A stretch of 29,336 nt of DNA from an uncultured Oscillospiraceae bacterium (GCA_910587785.1 CAJUOA010000030.1:1-29336); one strand, 5' to 3'; shown: positions 15,406 to 24,400, counted from the stretch's first letter. A program made the numbers and translations. Notes: generated by a model from the letters alone, not told the origin.

Positions 15406-15609
15406 ATGGCCATCAAGAGCGTGTCTATCCGGATCGATGACAAACTCCTGGATAAACTGCACTATGTGGCGGACTACGAGGGCCGATCCGCCAACAGCCA
15501 CATATTGGTTTTGGTCCGAGACAGCATCAATCAGTTTGAGGCAGAACACGGCCCCATCCTGGAAGGCGGCCGTCCGACCGGCAGTGCAAGAGCGTCAAGG
15601 AAAAGCTGA
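15406..15609 (+). CDS. Ribbon-helix-helix (Arc/CopG-like) small regulator
   Basis: 67 residues from ATG 15406 with GCGGAGGT before it; a longer frame starting at 15358 would lie on the promoter. KSVSIRIDDKLLDKLHYVAD has the beta strand and first helix of a ribbon-helix-helix fold, and SANSHILVLVRDSINQFEAE is the second helix. Dimers of such proteins bind operator DNA. The C-terminus (RPTGSARASRKS) is basic and disordered. It is divergent from the SLOG gene and has its own promoter and terminator, so it is a natural candidate to regulate the transfer genes and itself. Targets are inferred from position only. Confidence 0.8.
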   Translation: MAIKSVSIRIDDKLLDKLHYVADYEGRSANSHILVLVRDSINQFEAEHGPILEGGRPTGSARASRKS

Positions 15610-15618
15610 GAGCGAAGA

Positions 15619-15645
15619 AGGGGCGGCAGTACCGCCCCCTCTTTT
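15619..15645 (+). terminator. Rho-independent terminator after the RHH gene
   Basis: GGGGCGG (15620-15626), 5-base loop, CCGCCCC (15632-15638), then CTCTTTT. It starts about 10 bases after the stop of the RHH gene and reaches the stop of the convergent gene at 15645. Confidence 0.8.
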
Positions 15646-15935
15646 CAGTTATCCGGGTACCCGATGGCGGCCAGGGCCTCCAGGCACCAGCACCCGCGCT
15701 GTTCCAGCGCCTCCAGCAGCACCCGTTCGGCAGGACTGATCGTATCCTCCGCAGTGACCCTGCCCAGGGAATGCATCCTGATCCCCAACTCCGGGCAGTC
15801 CAGGACCGCCTCGCCGGGATGGTCGGGGTGCGGATGGATATGGGCCTCGCCCCAGTGGGGGATGCCGGCCTTGTAGCTCATGCTGATGACCGCGCCCGTC
15901 TCATCCCTCTCGGGGGTATCATACCAGGTCAGCAT
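15645..15935 (-). CDS. Hypothetical ICE protein, 96 residues
   Basis: 96 residues from ATG 15935, which lies inside the end of the RHH gene (17-base overlap) and has AGGAGGTGG upstream. Visible pieces are LTWYDTPERDETGAVISMSY, a His-rich core (HWGEAHIHPHPDHPGE), and a C-terminal helical part (ERVLLEALEQRGCWCLEALA). The HxHPHPDH run could bind a metal, but no known family is recognised. No signal peptide or membrane segment. Its frame is clearly coupled to the RHH gene. Function unknown. Confidence 0.72.
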   Translation of the reverse strand: MLTWYDTPERDETGAVISMSYKAGIPHWGEAHIHPHPDHPGEAVLDCPELGIRMHSLGRVTAEDTISPAERVLLEALEQRGCWCLEALAAIGYPDN

Positions 15936-16299
15936 GGCTGTCCACCTCCTGCTCGCCGGTTTCCTCTTGGGACTCGTCCAACTGCGCGGCCTCCTGAGCC
16001 TCCGCCTCCTCCAGGGCCCGCTCGATGAGGCCCAGGACGAAGTCCCGCTGGCTGAGCTTCTTCCCGGTGCGCACCTTTTCCCGGGCGAGGTGGTCCTTGA
16101 TCCGGTAGAAGAGCGATTCCGGGATCTGAAACGCCAAGGTTTTTGTGTACTCCATTGATTTTTCACTCCTTCTGTAGTATTCTGTGAGCAAATCGGTGAT
16201 ATAGGCCCCCAGCGGCTGACCGGACCGCTCCTGCTCCTCCCGGACCTTCGCGTGGAGGGAGACGGGGATCTGAGCACATAAGTTTTTTGTCGGTTCCAT
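15919..16299 (-). CDS. Tandem-duplicated ribbon-helix-helix protein
   Basis: 126 residues from ATG 16299, which has AAGGAGTG 5 bases before. Two halves repeat: residues 1-20 (MEPTKNLCAQIPVSLHAKVR) and about 49-68 (MEYTKTLAFQIPESLFYRIK) share the same strand and first-helix pattern, each followed by a second helix (AYITDLLTEYYR; RDFVLGLIERALEE). The tail is acidic (EAAQLDESQEETGEQE). The second half begins with its own ATG (16155), preceded by a second AAGGAGTG, so a shorter 78-residue C-terminal protein could also be made. Such proteins usually bind DNA as dimers; a fused double RHH could bind as a pseudo-dimer. It overlaps the 15645-15935 gene. Confidence 0.8.
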   Translation of the reverse strand: MEPTKNLCAQIPVSLHAKVREEQERSGQPLGAYITDLLTEYYRRSEKSMEYTKTLAFQIPESLFYRIKDHLAREKVRTGKKLSQRDFVLGLIERALEEAEAQEAAQLDESQEETGEQEVDSHADLV

Positions 16300-16328
16300 T
16301 CCGCCACTCCTTTCCTTGATGTAAGCGA

Positions 16329-16334
16329 AGTATA
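16329..16334 (-). promoter_or_regulatory. Possible -10 box for the duplicated RHH gene
   Basis: TATACT on the minus strand, about 30 bases before ATG 16299. No good -35 box is visible at 17 bases. The surrounding 107-base gap holds several AGCGAA/ACGAAG words of unknown meaning. Confidence 0.35.
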
Positions 16335-16406
16335 GCGAAAGCGTCCGCACAAAGCTATAACCAAAGCCAACGAAGATACGTTGGGAAACGAAGCGAAACC
16401 AACAAG

Positions 16407-17822
16407 TCACCGTCCGGCCCGGAGGACCAGGGCGATGCCCTGCATGAGATACTCCACACAGGGCACGGCGACGCTGTTGCCCAGAGCTTTGTATCTGGCG
16501 GAGTCGGAAGCGCCAGGGAGGTCCGTCCACCCCGGAGGGAACCCTTGTAGCAACTCGCATTCCTGCGGAACGAGCCTGCGAATGAGCTGGGCAGCAGGGG
16601 TACTGTGATCTTGCTGAAAGGCAAGAGGCAGGTTATTGCCGCCGGTCCCAGCTCTTGCGGACAGTGTGGGCGAAAGCGTATGGGGGCCGGTGTATCGCCC
16701 GTCGATGCCGTGGTTTTCAAAGAGAACGGCGGGCTGATGTCCATGCTCCTGGGCCCGCAGAGTTCCAATCACATCTTCTGAGCAGTCCATGACCCCGCCG
16801 CCCTGGTCGTTGAGGCAGAGGACAGCGGGCATCATGCTGCCGCTCTGCGTCCCCTTCAGCGTGGGAGCAGTCTCCTCCTGATACCCGATACTCCCGGCGC
16901 AGGCCCCCGTCCCGGCGGAGAAAGCGGCAACGAAGGTCTGCACCTGCATATTGGTCGTCGCCATCAGCGCCCCGGCGGTGTCCCCCAAGTCTATGGTCTC
17001 CTCCCGCTGGTTGATATGAAAGGCTCGGGGTACGCCGGATTGGTCCAACGCCCCGTTATCCGCCGTCCCTGCCTGGAGCTTGAGCGCCTGCTCCAGTTGA
17101 GGCGGCAGGGGTTTACCCCGCTCCTTCGCCCGCCGCAGGATACCCAGGCAGGCTTTCCTGCTCAAATAGTATCTGGATGGGACTGTATCCAGCAAAATCT
17201 GCGACAAGGAAGCATCTACGGCGCCTTTGGGGCACTCCGAAGTATTCAGCCGACCAGGTGGCCCAAGCCACGCAGGATCGTACTCCCAGTACGGCCCCAG
17301 CAGGCCCCCAGCGCCCGGACGCAGGTCTAACAACATGAAGGTCCGGTTCCTCAATGCGGAGGAACGCCTGGAGGACCTGCTGGAAGTCCGAGCCGGGCGG
17401 GACGCCGCTGGAGTATGCTCCGGGCACGTTCTCCCACACGGCGAATCTGGGGCGAACAGCGAGACCTGTCCGTCCACGTTTTTTGTCTGCATCTCTCATC
17501 TCCTTGATGATCCGGATCTGGTGCAGGAAGAGGCCGGAGCGCTCACCGGCAAGGCCAGCCCGCGCCCCGGCAACACTCAGTCCTGGCAGGGTGAGCCTCC
17601 GCAGATGATGTCCACCGGCGGAAGCTTCGCCCCGGCCAGCTTTGTAATGTCCCCCATGTGCGCCATGTCCGGAAAGTGGTGTTCTGTCACCCGGATGGGG
17701 AACGGCTCGATCTCGCTGGCCCAGACGGGCACGATGCCGTTCCGCACCGCGGCTAGGGGGAAGCCGCCAATCCCGTCGAAGAGGGAGCCCATCATTAGTA
17801 CTTTGTTATCGTTAATTTCCAT
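16407..17822 (-). pseudogene. dcm: C5 cytosine DNA methyltransferase split by two frameshifts
   Basis: Parts of one Dcm-type enzyme lie in three frames. Frame A, 17577-17822: motif I (SLFDGIGGFPLAA) and motif IV (GGSPCQD, catalytic Cys), then TGA. Frame B, about 17113-17576: LSVAGARAGLAGERS, motif VI (ENVPGAY), and EYFGVPQRRRRCFLVADF (motif VIII region), ending in TAA at 17113. Frame C, to 16407: variable recognition region and motifs IX/X (RRLVPQECELLQGFPPGWTD; RYKALGNSVAVP). GAC followed by TGAGTG at 17577 fits loss of a single C (expected GAC CTG AGT). A second shift is needed between about 17160 and 17000. All motif residues are intact, so the damage looks recent. Frame C is also open back to an ATG at 17492 with AAGGAG 7 bases upstream, giving 361 codons over the motif VI-VIII region. 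Assembly error must be excluded. Confidence 0.8.
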
Positions 17823-17860
17823 GTTTGTCCTTTCCGCCGGACAGGAAACGGAGTATTCCT

Positions 17861-19996
17861 ATGACATACCAGGAATTTAAAACTCGATATCCCGTCCGGC
17901 TTAATGCCCAGCAGGAGGCGGCGGTGCGGCAAACGGAGGGCCCGGTCCTGCTGCTGGCGGTGCCCGGAAGCGGGAAAACCACGGTGCTGGTGACCCGCTT
18001 GGGGTATATGCTCTACTGCAGGGGCATCCGCCCGGAGCGCATCCTGACTGTGACCTACACCGTGGCCGCCGCCCGGGATATGCGGGCGCGGTTTGTGAGC
18101 TTTTTCGGAGAAAAAGGTGTGGAACGGCTCACATTCCGCACCATCAACAGTCTCTGCACGGCAATCATCGGGTATTACGCCCGGCAGAAGAAGACAGAGG
18201 CGTTCGACCTGCTCAACGATGAACGCCGGATCAAAGGCGTCCTCCGTGACCTGCTGGTCCGGACCGGAATCCCGTTTCCCAACGACCTTCAGATCACGGA
18301 AGCCCGGACCCACATCACCTTCTGCAAGAACATGATGCTCTCCGAGGCCGACATTCACGCCCACACGGTAGAGGGTATGGATTTCCCTCGCATCTACTTT
18401 GAATACCAGGACTACCTGCGCCGGAGCCGTCTCATGGATTACGACGACCAGATGGTCTTTGCCCACCGCATCCTCCGGCAGTTCCCGGACATCCTGGAGC
18501 ACTTCCAGCGCCGATGGTCCTACCTCTGCGTGGACGAGGCCCAGGACACGTCCAAGATCCAGCACGCCATCCTCCGCCTCTTGGCGGCGCGGGAGCGCAA
18601 CATTTTCATGGTGGGCGACGAGGACCAGAGCATCTACGGCTTCCGGGCGGCTTGGCCCCAGGCTCTGCTGGAGTTCGAGCGGGTGTTTCCGGGTGCGCAG
18701 GTGTTGAAGCTGGAGACCAACTACCGCTCCACCCGGACCATTGTGGACCGGGCGGACGCATTCATCCGTCGCAACCAGAACCGCCGTCCCAAGACCATGC
18801 GCACAGATAATCTGGAGGGTCCTCCAGTGCGGAAGGTGGTTTTGAAGGACTACAGCAGGCAGTACAACTACCTGCTGAAAATCGCGGAGAACTGCACTGA
18901 GCCCACGGCAGTGCTCTACCGGAACAACGACAGCGCCCTACCCCTCATCGATCTGCTGGAGCGGAAGGGAGTGCCGTTCGCCTGCCGTCAGCGGGAGGCC
19001 ACCTTTTTCACCGCGCCGTCGGTCCGGGACATCGTGGATATGCTGGAGTTCGCCTTTGACGACGGCAACCGGGAGCGGTTTCTGCGCTTCTACTATAAAC
19101 TGGACTTAAAAGTCAAGAAGGCGGTGATCACGCCCCTGCTCTACGGCATGGGGGAGGATGAAACCGTGCTCCAGCGGCTCCTGGACAGCGGGACTCTGGA
19201 GCCGTGGCAGGAGGGAAAGGTGAAGTCCCTCCAGACCCATTTCGCCAAGTTCCCCAGCCTCACCAGCTTTGCGGCGATCGAGCGGCTGGTGCGGTTCATG
19301 GGCTACGGGGACTATCTGCGGGAGCAGAGGGCGGACACCAGCCGGCTGGATATTTTGCGGGCTTTAGCTAACCAAACGCCCAATCTGGGAGCGTTTTTGC
19401 TTCGTTTGCAGGAACTTAAAGAGCTGGCAGAGGCAGGATCACAGGAGACGTGTCCCTTCGTTTTGTCCACCATCCACGCAAGCAAGGGACTGGAGTATGA
19501 GCGGGTGATCGTCATCGACGCGGTGGACGGCATCCTGCCCTCGGTAGCCCTCACCGCCCAGGGCGAGGCCCTGGACAGCGAGGACGCCGGGGCTCTGGAG
19601 GAGGAGCGGCGGCTGTTCTATGTGGCCGCTACCCGTGCGAAGCAGAAACTGGAGTTTTTATGCTACGAGGGCAAGTTCGGCGAAGCGTCCGAGAGCAGGA
19701 ACACCTTCATTTCCCAGTTTCTTGGCGAGGCGTCCAGGCGGCAGGCAGTGCCGCCGCCACAACCACCCAAATCTGCCCCGGTCAAGCCCGCCGGGCCTGC
19801 GCCGGAGCAGATCGAGGCGTGGATGAAGGACTACATCCCCGGCGTCGAGGTGACGCATAAACTCTTTGGCCGGGGGCTGGTGACCGGGCGGGACGGGGAC
19901 TTCGCCGTCATCGCATTTCGGGAGAACGGAGTCAAAAAGATCAGCCTCCCGGTGTGCCTGAAGCAGGAAAAGATCTGGTTGACCCACTTCGTGTAG
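17861..19996 (+). CDS. UvrD/PcrA-like superfamily 1 DNA helicase
   Basis: 711 residues. All SF1A motifs are present: Q-type LNAQQEAAVRQTEGP, motif I AVPGSGKTTVL (about 36-45), II VDEAQDTS (about 223), III GDEDQSIYGFRAAWP, IV ETNYRST, V STIHASKGLEYERVIVID, and VI ERRLFYVAATRAK (about 581-593). It unwinds DNA 3' to 5' using ATP. The C-terminus (about 640-711) has a Pro/Lys linker and a small domain (VTHKLFGRGLVTGRDGDFAV) like the Tudor-type tail of PcrA, which contacts RNA polymerase. ATG 17861 has a GGAAACGGAG site. It is divergent from the methyltransferase, with 38 bases between start codons, and convergent with the VirB6-like gene. Conjugative elements often carry such helicases; a role in transfer replication or defence is possible. 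Confidence 0.92.
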   Translation: MTYQEFKTRYPVRLNAQQEAAVRQTEGPVLLLAVPGSGKTTVLVTRLGYMLYCRGIRPERILTVTYTVAAARDMRARFVSFFGEKGVERLTFRTINSLCTAIIGYYARQKKTEAFDLLNDERRIKGVLRDLLVRTGIPFPNDLQITEARTHITFCKNMMLSEADIHAHTVEGMDFPRIYFEYQDYLRRSRLMDYDDQMVFAHRILRQFPDILEHFQRRWSYLCVDEAQDTSKIQHAILRLLAARERNIFMVGDEDQSIYGFRAAWPQALLEFERVFPGAQVLKLETNYRSTRTIVDRADAFIRRNQNRRPKTMRTDNLEGPPVRKVVLKDYSRQYNYLLKIAENCTEPTAVLYRNNDSALPLIDLLERKGVPFACRQREATFFTAPSVRDIVDMLEFAFDDGNRERFLRFYYKLDLKVKKAVITPLLYGMGEDETVLQRLLDSGTLEPWQEGKVKSLQTHFAKFPSLTSFAAIERLVRFMGYGDYLREQRADTSRLDILRALANQTPNLGAFLLRLQELKELAEAGSQETCPFVLSTIHASKGLEYERVIVIDAVDGILPSVALTAQGEALDSEDAGALEEERRLFYVAATRAKQKLEFLCYEGKFGEASESRNTFISQFLGEASRRQAVPPPQPPKSAPVKPAGPAPEQIEAWMKDYIPGVEVTHKLFGRGLVTGRDGDFAVIAFRENGVKKISLPVCLKQEKIWLTHFV

Positions 19997-19998
19997 GT

Positions 19999-20910
19999 CT
20001 ACTTGATAGCCGCTGCCACGGCCTTGGTGGTGTTCACAGCCGCCTGAGCTGTGTAGACGGCGGACATAATATTTGCGCGTGTGGTCGTATCGAGGCCGAA
20101 GGTGCCCGCGATGCGGGGCACCTCCCCGGCGGAGAGCATGAGGCCCAATCCCAACAGCAGGTGGGTCCTAAAGGCCAAAAGCCCCGCGACCAGGATGGTG
20201 GATTGGAGGAAAGCGGTCAGACACAGCCCGATCACCTGCTTCATCCACTGGGTGAAACCGTCCACATAACCTCTCGGAATGCTGAACATATAGAGGCTTC
20301 CCACCGCGATTTGGATGAGCAGGATGCCGCCCCGTTTGAGGTTGGCGAAGAAGACCTTGAGCACGGCGTAGGCCATGGCGATGATGCAGAAGATGAGCAT
20401 GATGGGGCTGGTTAGGACGGCTAACCCCAGATGGGACGCGCTTGCGACCCCGGCCTCCATCAGCTCGGACAGGCTCCCGATGGCGGCGAAGTCCTCGATG
20501 ATTTGCCGCCCCACCTCCCCGATGCTGGTGCCCAGGCCCGTGATCTCCGCGGAGAATTTCCCCTGGAGCGTCACCGACAGCGAATAAAGATGCACAGGGA
20601 GCGTTGAGAACAGGCTCACGGCCAGGAAACCCTTGAGGATGTTGAGCGCGGTCTGCTGGAGGTTCCCCCTGCCCGCGGAGTACTCTATGGCGCACTCGAA
20701 GGCGGAGACCACCACGCTGACGGCGAAGAGCGCCCAGCCCAACTGATTGAAAAATGTGACCACAGCCTGAACCCAACTAAGGCCGAAGAGCTCGACGCCC
20801 ATGTTGCCCATGACGGCGAAGAAGTTGCCGAGAAAGCCGATAATCTGCCCATAGGCCCAGTCCAGGAGGTTATCCATAATTGTCTCAACAACGAAATCAA
20901 AGACAAAGAT
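19999..20910 (-). CDS. VirB6-like polytopic conjugation protein, start codon unusual
   Basis: 292 residues from ATG 20877, or 303 if it begins at ATC 20908-20910. Five or more hydrophobic segments can be seen (WALFAVSVVVSAFECAIEYS; LAVLTSPIMLIFCIIAMAYA; LILIQIAVGSLYMF-like; QSTILVAGLLAFRTHLLLGL), with charged loops, as in VirB6/TrbL-like proteins that form the inner-membrane channel. ATG 20877 has no ribosome binding site; an excellent AGGAGG overlaps the previous gene's stop and is 9 bases from the in-frame ATC. The intervening residues FVFDFVVETIMDNLLDW look like the normal N-terminus of this family. The gene lies between the pilin group and the plus-strand helicase, whose stop is 2 bases away. 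Confidence 0.88.
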   Translation of the reverse strand: MFVFDFVVETIMDNLLDWAYGQIIGFLGNFFAVMGNMGVELFGLSWVQAVVTFFNQLGWALFAVSVVVSAFECAIEYSAGRGNLQQTALNILKGFLAVSLFSTLPVHLYSLSVTLQGKFSAEITGLGTSIGEVGRQIIEDFAAIGSLSELMEAGVASASHLGLAVLTSPIMLIFCIIAMAYAVLKVFFANLKRGGILLIQIAVGSLYMFSIPRGYVDGFTQWMKQVIGLCLTAFLQSTILVAGLLAFRTHLLLGLGLMLSAGEVPRIAGTFGLDTTTRANIMSAVYTAQAAVNTTKAVAAAIK

Positions 20911-20923
20911 GGCCCGTCACCTC

Positions 20924-21010
20924 CTAGCACTTCCAGTGGCGGCGGCGGTACCAGAGGAGCCACAGCAGGCTTCCCAGAGCGGCAGCGGCAACAGCGATAA
21001 TTTTACGCAT
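20924..21010 (-). CDS. 28-residue membrane peptide
   Basis: A short gene missed by length cut-offs. ATG 21010 follows AAAGGAG. The peptide has a basic start (MRKIIAV), a hydrophobic core (AAAALGSLLWLLW) and a basic end (YRRRHWKC), so it is probably a single-span membrane peptide with Cys at the end. Its TAG overlaps the AGGAGG site that serves the VirB6-like gene, so the three genes VirB2-like, peptide and VirB6-like are a coupled unit. Role unknown; small peptides between pilin and channel genes might assist assembly. Confidence 0.66.
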   Translation of the reverse strand: MRKIIAVAAAALGSLLWLLWYRRRHWKC

Positions 21011-21041
21011 ATTATTCTCCTTTTTCTGAATTATCGAATCA

Positions 21042-21398
21042 TTAGAGCCCGACGATGGTCCAGATGTACAGCGGCGCGGTGAGGGTGAGGACGAGACAGG
21101 CGAAGAGGATCACCGGCCCGGCCCACTCGAACTGGCCATGTTTCTTATAGTCGAAGTAAGCGAGTCCGAGTTTACCAAAGAACGCGACTGCGAGGATCAT
21201 GTCCAGCGCCGGGAAGACCACATTGTCCACCACGGTCTTGATCTGCCCAGCGGCGTCCTTCCAGGTGCTCTCCACCACGGTGGCCACGTTCCCTGAGCCG
21301 CCGCCCCCGCCGCCGGAGGCGAAAGCCGGGACGCAGAGGGCCGCCGCCATGATCCCGACCAGGAGCAGACAGCGCAGGTGCTTGTTCATTTTCTTCAT
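21042..21398 (-). CDS. VirB2-like (Maff2/TrbC-type) pilin subunit
   Basis: 118 residues from ATG 21398, with GGGAGG before it. A signal peptide is evident (KKMNKHLRCLLLVGIMAAAL, cleavage probable after VPAFA), then a Gly-rich stretch (GGGGGGSGN), an amphipathic helix (VESTWKDAAGQIKTVVDNVV), and two membrane segments (about 70-85, LDMILAVAFFGKLGLAYF; about 98-117, VILFACLVLTLTAPLYIW) joined by a short basic loop (DYKKHGQFEW). This is the arrangement of VirB2/TrbC-type pilins and of the Maff2 family in Tn1549-like elements. It follows the SpaA-repeat protein gene and precedes the small peptide gene. Confidence 0.88.
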   Translation of the reverse strand: MKKMNKHLRCLLLVGIMAAALCVPAFASGGGGGGSGNVATVVESTWKDAAGQIKTVVDNVVFPALDMILAVAFFGKLGLAYFDYKKHGQFEWAGPVILFACLVLTLTAPLYIWTIVGL

Positions 21399-21419
21399 AA
21401 CATACCTCCCAAATTTCAA

Positions 21420-21443
21420 GGGACCGCCCTGCTGGACGGTCCC
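21420..21443 (-). terminator. Hairpin between surface-protein and pilin genes
   Basis: GGGACCG (21420-21426) pairs with CGGTCCC (21437-21443), 10-base loop. It lies after the surface-protein stop (21467) and before pilin ATG 21398. Minus-strand continuation is CTTGAAATTTG, a poor T-tract, so it is either a weak terminator/attenuator that lowers read-through into the pilin gene or an mRNA stability element. Confidence 0.4.
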
Positions 21444-21466
21444 TCATATACATGAAATAGTGAATA

Positions 21467-24400
21467 TCAATACCCGGTCCGAGGCAGGGACTTCTCCTTG
21501 GCGTAGACGGAGGTGACCCAGCGGTCCGTGGCCATGATCCACTGTTTGTCGTACATACCGCCCACGTCCGCCTGGTTGGAAAACTGTGTGCCGCCGGAGA
21601 GTCCGGAGAGCACCTTGCAGTAGACCTGGGGCGCCTCCACCTGCCGGAAGTTTCCGGGCACCACGCCGAAGACGCACATGAACTCCGTGACGCACTCGTT
21701 GGACGCGAGGCCCAGCGCCGCCGGAGACGCGGCGAAGACCTTATTCTGCTGAGTGCTGACGTTGTCCGCCAAGGTCCGGTAGATGCTACCGCTGAGGTTG
21801 GTCTTGTAGACGATCTTATAGTTCCCCTTCACGTTGTAGGTGCCTGTGACGATTTTGTCCAGGCGCACCGCCTGGGTGGGCAGGGTGTCACGCCAGTAAA
21901 AACTGGTGAGTGCGGAGGTGGAATTGTTGGCAATATTGGAGAAGTCATACCGGATGGACTGCCCCGGGACCACCTCGCTGTAGCCCCGCTTGGTGATGGA
22001 GACGTTGGTGTAGAGGCTCTTGTTGGTCATGGCGACGCGCACGATCTGACCGGAGAACTCGATCTCCGCCTCGATGGGCGTTTTGTCCAGGCCGTAGAAG
22101 TCTGCGGCTTTGGACTCCACTACCTTGTAGCGGCCCAGCGGCAGGGGCTTGGAGGAGGCGACGCCGTTCTTGTCCGTCTTCACCGTCTCGACCAGGTTGC
22201 CGGTGCGGTGCTCGTAAATTTCGAACTCGGTGCCCGGCAGAGGCGTCCCCTCGGGCCAGCCGTTCATGGTGTTGTACTCCGCGGAGGTCTTGGTGATCTG
22301 GATCTGTCCCGTAATGGGCGTGTTCTTCCACTCGATCAGGGTCGTCTCCCCGGAGGTGACATAAACAGTCTTCATCTCCGTGTCCACCAGGTAGCCCTTG
22401 TTCTCCATCTCCTTCAGGAAGTACTTCCCGGAGACAGTCAGGTCATCAATAGAAATGTACCCGGTGTTGTCCGTGGTGTACTGCCCGACGGGCTTGTTGG
22501 TGCTGTCATAGAGCAGGAACGTGACGCCGGAAATGCCCTTTCCGGTGATGGAATCGGTCTTGTGGAGCAGGATTCCACTGAACTTTTTGTTGGTGATGGT
22601 AATCTTGGTGGGTTTGCCGTCCTCCACAGTGAAGGGCGTGGGAGTGTCGTCCAGCTTGTAGCCCTCCGCCGCCTCGATCTCCACGGCATAATAGCTTCCG
22701 GCGTCCAGATCCAGCGCCACGCGGCCATTCTTGTCTGTTGTTACGGTATCCACCAGGGCGTCGTTAGCCTTGCGGATCTCGAAGGTGACGCCCGGCAGGC
22801 GCTTGGTCTTGTCGCTCTCATCTACCTTGATGAGCTCCACGCCTCCGGTGCATGAATTGGTAAACGTAAGCGTTTGGGTGTCGTTGGCGTTGATGACCAC
22901 GGTCTGACTCTTTGCATTGGGATCGATGACGTATCCAGGGAGCGTCTCGATCTCCTCGACAATCACGGTGCCAGTGATGCCCAGGATCTTGATCTGACCG
23001 TTGGTGTCCGTGGTATAGAGACCGTTGCTCGATACCTTTCCGCCGTCCATGTCAACGTTGGTGCCGTCCGCGTAGGTGATCTTGAACTTGACTCCGGCCA
23101 GCGGCTCCTTGGTCTCTGCATCCAGCTTGTTGACGATAAGTCCGCCTGCTTTCTTGTTCCAGAAGGTCAGATGCTGCCCCTCACCGACTTTGATGGTGAT
23201 GGTCTGGGGCGTGGGATCGAGGAGGAAGCCTTCCAGCGTCTTGGTTTCCCGGGCGGTGATGGATGTTCCGGGCTCCAGGTTGGGGATAGTGATGCGGCCA
23301 TCCTTGTCGGTGGTGTAGTAGCCGTTATTGGGTCCGACGACAGCGCCTGTCCCGTCTGTGACCAAAAATTCAACGCCCTTCATGGGCTCATTGTTGGTGC
23401 CGTCCACGAATTTCTGGATGGTGAGGATGGTTGTGGGATCATTTTCAAAATCCAGGTTGTTCCCGCCGCTTGTACCTCCACCAGAGACTGTTTCGCTGGA
23501 GGTGCTACCGTTGGGGGTGCTTCCGGGGTTCCCTCCGGAGCTGTTTGCGCCGGAACCGGCCGCTCCACCGCTGACCCAACTGTTGCCTGTGCCGTTCTTC
23601 ACAACGATGGTCTGAGGCGTCGGGTTGAGAACATAACCCTTGGGGACCTTGGTCTCGGTGACGACCACGGTACTGCCCGGGATCAGCCCTGTCACGGTGA
23701 CCGTGCCGTCCGAGCCGGTGGTATACTTCCCGATGATCGCACCGCTGCTGTCCCGCACGGTGAACTCCGTCCCGGGAACGGGTTTTCCCGAGACAGAATC
23801 CTTCTTCGAGAGGGTCAAAGAGCACAGAGGCTCATTGTAAAACACGATGGTTTGTGTGTCAGCAGGATTCACCGTAACCGTCTGGGTCTGGGTAGTGGCG
23901 TCGATGACGTACCCCGGAGCAGGGGTGACCTCCTTTGCAACCACAGTCCCGGTGACGGAGAGGCGGATCTCGCCCATATCATTGGTGGTGTAGCGGCCCT
24001 TACTCGAGAGATGCCCGTTGGCATCGTCCACGAAACCGCCCTCCGCATAGGTCAGCTCGAACTCCGCTCCGGCCAGAGGCGACTTGGTCACTTTGTCCAG
24101 CTTTCGGATGACGAGGGTACCTGCCTTCTTGTTGACGAAGCGGAGCGTCTGCCCCTCGCCCGCCTTGATCTGGATGCTCTTGGGGAGGGTATCCAGGATC
24201 ACGCCCTCGGGGACCTTGATCTCCTTGGCGGTGATGGTCGTTCCGGGCTCCAGGTTTTCGATGGTGATGCGGCCATCGTCCCCGGTGATGTACTCGCCAT
24301 TATTCGGCCCGATGACTGCACTGCTGGAGTCTGTGACCAGGAAAGTCACACCCTTCAGAGGCTGATTGCCAGTCTCGGTCTCGAGATACTTCTCGATCGT

